Positions 60,799-64,000 of a stretch of DNA of 64,000 nucleotides are shown here, piece by piece. The notes beneath the pieces are model-generated. The model saw nothing but the letters and a program-made list of their open reading frames with translations. It was not told the DNA's origin and searched no databases. The translations under genes were made by a program, and so were the position numbers. Source of the stretch: Siminovitchia acidinfaciens (GTDB lineage Bacteria; Bacillota; Bacilli; Bacillales; Bacillaceae_C); assembly GCF_003605385.1 (NCBI RefSeq), contig NZ_QYTV02000001.1:86945-150944 (forward strand), in the 5' to 3' direction. How positions within the stretch are numbered: the stretch's first letter is position 1; each line of letters starts with the position of its first letter.

Positions 60799-61650
60799 AT
60801 GCATATTGAAAAAGTGATGGTGATTGGCGCTGGCCAGATGGGTTCGGGAATTGCCCAGGTATGCGCCCAGGCAGGCTACGAGGTATACCTGAATGATTTG
60901 CAGGAAGACATTGTTAAAAAAGGGCTTGGAGTTATTCGCAAAAACTTGGATCGACAGGTGCAAAAAGAAAGAATTACTGAAGATGAAAAGGAAGGTATCC
61001 TTGGAAGATTCATCCAATCCACTGATTTAAAAGATGCCGAGAATGCGGATATTGTGATTGAAGCAGCCGTTGAAAATTTAAAAATAAAGATGCGGATATT
61101 CGAGGAATTGGATCAATATGCATCGGAACATGCCATTTTAGCTACTAATACGTCTTCCTTGCCCATTACTGAAATTGCAGCAGCAACGAAGCGTCCTGAA
61201 AAGGTGATTGGCATGCACTTCATGAACCCGGTTCCGGTTATGAAACTCGTGGAAATTATCCGAGGACTGGCAACAGAGGATGAAGTATATCAGGCGGTTG
61301 AGGAAATGACTCACCGCTTGAAAAAGGTCCCAGTTGAAGTGAACGATTTTCCAGGGTTTGTTTCAAACAGGGTGCTCATGCCCATGATCAATGAAGCAGT
61401 TTACACATTATATGAAGGAGTTGCAACCAAAGAAGCGATTGACGAAGTGATGAAACTTGGTATGAATCACCCGATGGGACCGTTGACTCTGGCTGATTTT
61501 ATTGGGCTGGACACGTGCCTGTATATTATGGAGACACTTCATGAAGGCTTTGGGGATGACAAATACAGGCCTTGTCCGCTATTGAGGAAATATGTAAAAG
61601 CTGGGTGGCTTGGGAAAAAAGCGGGCCGTGGGTTTTACGAGTACAGATAA
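60799..61650 (+). CDS. 3-hydroxybutyryl-CoA dehydrogenase
   Basis: NAD-dependent oxidation of 3-hydroxyacyl-CoA (MmgB type), 283 residues. Rossmann motif VIGAGQMGSGIAQVCAQAGYEV at the N-terminus, active-site region NTSSLPITEIA and GMHFMNPVPVMKLVEII with the catalytic His/Glu, and the C-terminal helical dimerisation domain with NHPMGPLTLADFIGLD. Start ATG at 60799 after GGAGGGG. 15 bases after the thiolase stop. Confidence 0.95.
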   Translation: MHIEKVMVIGAGQMGSGIAQVCAQAGYEVYLNDLQEDIVKKGLGVIRKNLDRQVQKERITEDEKEGILGRFIQSTDLKDAENADIVIEAAVENLKIKMRIFEELDQYASEHAILATNTSSLPITEIAAATKRPEKVIGMHFMNPVPVMKLVEIIRGLATEDEVYQAVEEMTHRLKKVPVEVNDFPGFVSNRVLMPMINEAVYTLYEGVATKEAIDEVMKLGMNHPMGPLTLADFIGLDTCLYIMETLHEGFGDDKYRPCPLLRKYVKAGWLGKKAGRGFYEYR

Positions 61651-61698
61651 TAAAGAATAAAAGCCCCTTTAAAAAAACGGATGAGGGCGGTGACAGCG

Positions 61699-62835
61699 AT
61701 GAATCTTCAATTTACCGAAGAACAGATGATGATGAGAAAAATGGTTCGAGATTTTGCTGAATCCGATATTAAGCCAAACATTGAAAAAATGTCAGCCGGT
61801 GAGTTTCCCAGGGAAATCATCAACAAAATGGGAGAACTGGGGCTGATGGGAATTACCACTCCGGAGGAGTATGGCGGAGCAGGCATGGATTTCACTGCCT
61901 ATATCATCGCTATTCATGAGCTTTCAAAAGTGAGTGCGACAGTGGGAGTCATATTGTCCGTCCATACTTCCGTAGGAACAAATCCTATACTTCAGTTCGG
62001 AACGGTAGAGCAGAAAAAAAGGTTTGTTCCAAAACTTGCGTCAGGAGAGTCTCTCGCTGCGTTTTGTCTGACTGAGCAGAGTGCCGGTTCTGATGCCGGA
62101 GCTATCAAATCAAGAGCAGTGAGGGACGGCGATCATTATATTATCAACGGTTCTAAAGTATTCATCACTAATGGCGGCGAAGCGGACATTTATATTGTGT
62201 TTGCTGTAACGGACCCTTCCAAAGGGAGCAGAGGCATTTCCACTTTTATCGTTGAAAAGGATACTCCGGGGCTTCGGATCGGAAAAGACGAAAGAAAGAT
62301 GGGTCTTGATGGCTCCAGAACAGTATCGCTGACATTTGAAGATATGAAGGTGCCTGCAGAAAATCTGCTGGGGGAAGAAGGAAAAGGATTCAAAATCGCA
62401 ATGGCTAATTTGAATATCGGCCGGATCGGTATTGCTGCACAAGCACTTGGTATTGCAGATGCTGCATTTGAGGCAGCTGTCGGCTATGCGAAGGAACGCA
62501 AGCAGTTCGGCAAACCGATTGCCGAGCAACAGGCGGTGGCTTTTAAACTTGCAGACATGGCCACGGCTGTTGAAGGTGCCAAATTATTGCTTTACCGCGC
62601 CGCTGATCTTTGTTCCTCCGGAAAATCGTGTGTTAAGGAAGTTTCAATGGCAAAGCTGTATGCTTCCAAGGTAGCTATGGAAAATGCAACGGAAGCGATT
62701 CAAGTATTCGGAGGATATGGGTACACAAAGGAATATCCTGTTGAACGTTTTTTTAGAGATGCAAAAGTAACAGAGATATATGAAGGAACAAGTGAAATTC
62801 AGAGGATCGTCATCAGCAAGCAGTTGTTTAAATAG
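61699..62835 (+). CDS. Acyl-CoA dehydrogenase 1
   Basis: FAD enzyme introducing the first double bond in beta-oxidation, 378 residues. Signatures: [48 protein letters not shown], and [35 protein letters not shown] with the catalytic Glu. ATG at 61699 preferred over ATG at 61681, since GGGCGGTGA separates them as ribosome site. Most like MmgC; chain-length preference (short/branched) is inferred only. Confidence 0.94.
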   Translation: MNLQFTEEQMMMRKMVRDFAESDIKPNIEKMSAGEFPREIINKMGELGLMGITTPEEYGGAGMDFTAYIIAIHELSKVSATVGVILSVHTSVGTNPILQFGTVEQKKRFVPKLASGESLAAFCLTEQSAGSDAGAIKSRAVRDGDHYIINGSKVFITNGGEADIYIVFAVTDPSKGSRGISTFIVEKDTPGLRIGKDERKMGLDGSRTVSLTFEDMKVPAENLLGEEGKGFKIAMANLNIGRIGIAAQALGIADAAFEAAVGYAKERKQFGKPIAEQQAVAFKLADMATAVEGAKLLLYRAADLCSSGKSCVKEVSMAKLYASKVAMENATEAIQVFGGYGYTKEYPVERFFRDAKVTEIYEGTSEIQRIVISKQLFK

Positions 62836-62865
62836 AGGACTTGTGGGTTTGAGGAGGAGTCACAA

Positions 62866-64000
62866 ATGGACTTTAAATTAAGCGAAGAACATGAAATGAT
62901 CAGGAAAATGGTCCGCGACTTTGCCAAAAAGGAAGTGGAGCCGACGGCCGCTGAACGTGATGAAGAAGAGCGCTTTGACATGGAGATTTTTCAGAAGATG
63001 GCTGGGCTTGGATTGACGGGGATTCCGTGGCCGGAAAAATACGGCGGTATTGGAAGCGATTATTTGGCGTATTGCATTGCGGTTGAAGAATTGTCACGCG
63101 TCTGTGCTTCGACGGGAGTCACTCTTTCTGCCCATACATCGCTGGCAGGGTGGCCTGTTTATAAATTTGGCACGGAAGAACAGAAGCAAAAATACCTGAA
63201 GCCGATGGCAGAAGGAACAAAAATCGGTGCGTATGGACTGACTGAGCCAGGTTCTGGCTCTGATGCGAGCAGTATGAAAACGACGGCCAAGCGGGACGGT
63301 GACCACTATATACTGAATGGGTCAAAAATCTTCATCACAAATGGCGGAATCGCCGATATTTATATTGTTTTTGCTTTATTGAATCCGGAGGACAAACGGA
63401 GCTCTACGGCTTTTATCATTGAGAAAGATTTTGAAGGTTTCTCTGTTGGAAAGAAAGAGAAGAAGCTGGGGATCCGTTCCTCGCCGACAACTGAAATAAT
63501 TTTTGAGGACTGCAAAGTGCCTGCGGAAAATATGCTGGGCGAAGAAGGGCAGGGTTTTAAAATCGCCATGATGACGCTTGATGGTGGAAGGAACGGGATT
63601 GCAGCGCAGGCTGTTGGAATCGCCCAAGGGGCTCTGGACGCTGCGGTTGAGTATGCGAAGGAACGGAAGCAATTTGGAAGGCCAATTGCCGACAACCAAG
63701 CTATATCTTTCAAACTGGCCGATATGGCGACAAGTATTGAAGCTTCGAGATTATTAACCTACCAGGCAGCTTGGCTTGAATCGGAAGGTCTTCCTTATGG
63801 AAAAGAGTCGGCCATGTCAAAGCTGATGGCCGGAGATACAGCCATGAAAGTGACAACAGAAGCGGTCCAGGTATTTGGCGGATACGGATATACAAAGGAC
63901 TACCCTGTTGAGCGGTATATGCGCGACGCAAAGATTACTCAGATTTATGAAGGAACCCAGGAGATTCAAAGATTGGTTATTTCTAGAATGCTGACGAAAT
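62866..64000 (+). CDS. acdA: Acyl-CoA dehydrogenase 2 (AcdA-like), reaches window end
   Basis: Paralogue of the preceding enzyme, start ATG at 62866 after GAGGAGG. 378 codons are visible and the last residues read SRMLTK, the usual end of Bacillus AcdA; base 64000 (T) is probably the first base of the stop codon, so the protein is complete or nearly so. Motifs: [33 protein letters not shown], and [34 protein letters not shown] with the catalytic Glu. In B. subtilis acdA also follows ywjF. Confidence 0.94.
   Translation, partial: MDFKLSEEHEMIRKMVRDFAKKEVEPTAAERDEEERFDMEIFQKMAGLGLTGIPWPEKYGGIGSDYLAYCIAVEELSRVCASTGVTLSAHTSLAGWPVYKFGTEEQKQKYLKPMAEGTKIGAYGLTEPGSGSDASSMKTTAKRDGDHYILNGSKIFITNGGIADIYIVFALLNPEDKRSSTAFIIEKDFEGFSVGKKEKKLGIRSSPTTEIIFEDCKVPAENMLGEEGQGFKIAMMTLDGGRNGIAAQAVGIAQGALDAAVEYAKERKQFGRPIADNQAISFKLADMATSIEASRLLTYQAAWLESEGLPYGKESAMSKLMAGDTAMKVTTEAVQVFGGYGYTKDYPVERYMRDAKITQIYEGTQEIQRLVISRMLTK

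Overview
The window reads as chromosome of a low-GC, spore-forming Bacillaceae bacterium outside the B. subtilis group proper (Mesobacillus/Cytobacillus-like is an inference). Sporulation genes (gerQ, rsfA, pbpG), bacillithiol synthesis (bshB2, yojF), coproheme decarboxylase hemQ, GcvH-octanoyl transfer (lipL), strong AGGAGG-type ribosome binding sites and frequent TTG/GTG starts all fit. No rRNA, tRNA, phage or CRISPR locus was seen.

Layout. 1-15.7 kb is accessory: a DUF1002 protein cut by the window edge, leucyl aminopeptidase, a DUF1646 carrier, a secreted M28 aminopeptidase, an acetolactate-synthase-like enzyme, an LD-carboxypeptidase, a 5'-nucleotidase-type phosphoesterase, a YihY protein, a quinone oxidoreductase, an MFS exporter, and a TetR/MBL pair behind a 20-bp-arm palindromic operator. 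15-22.5 kb holds a decayed DUF2568 gene, a PRK06851 ATPase, the kbl-tdh threonine catabolic pair, recQ and a 13-unit, 45-bp palindromic tandem array. 22.5-31 kb carries a HAD phosphatase, the bacillithiol pair, pdxK, a molybdenum-cofactor operon (mobA-moaE-moaD-moeB) and a probable SigB-driven yflT. 31-53 kb follows B. subtilis gene order closely (ung, ywdI, ywdK, gerQ, hemQ, pta, lipL, rsfA, ywfO, ywgA, ywhB, ywhC, ywhD, pbpG, ywiB, argS, ywjE), with a heterodimeric ABC exporter added between ywhD and pbpG. 53-57 kb is a B12-riboswitch-controlled cobalamin uptake operon ending in a BtuD-CbiZ fusion. 57-64 kb is a fatty-acid oxidation operon (Fe-S oxidoreductase, thiolase, 3-hydroxyacyl-CoA dehydrogenase, two acyl-CoA dehydrogenases) with two FadR-like operators.

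The most unusual feature is a set of about twelve dispersed, structured intergenic repeats. They share ends (GAAAAGCG..GCGC at one end, GGCGCTGGAGCTGGAC at the other) and at least nine begin within a few bases of a stop codon. They are modular: one copy is nested inside another with an apparent CAGT duplication, and 57-60 bp cassettes are present in some copies and absent from others. Each cassette carries two short hairpins of the form NNAC-AGGAN-GTNN whose stems covary. The GGA-in-loop design resembles CsrA-binding hairpins; that function is a hypothesis. The 45-bp array, with its exactly phased 18-bp palindrome, is the second unexplained structure.
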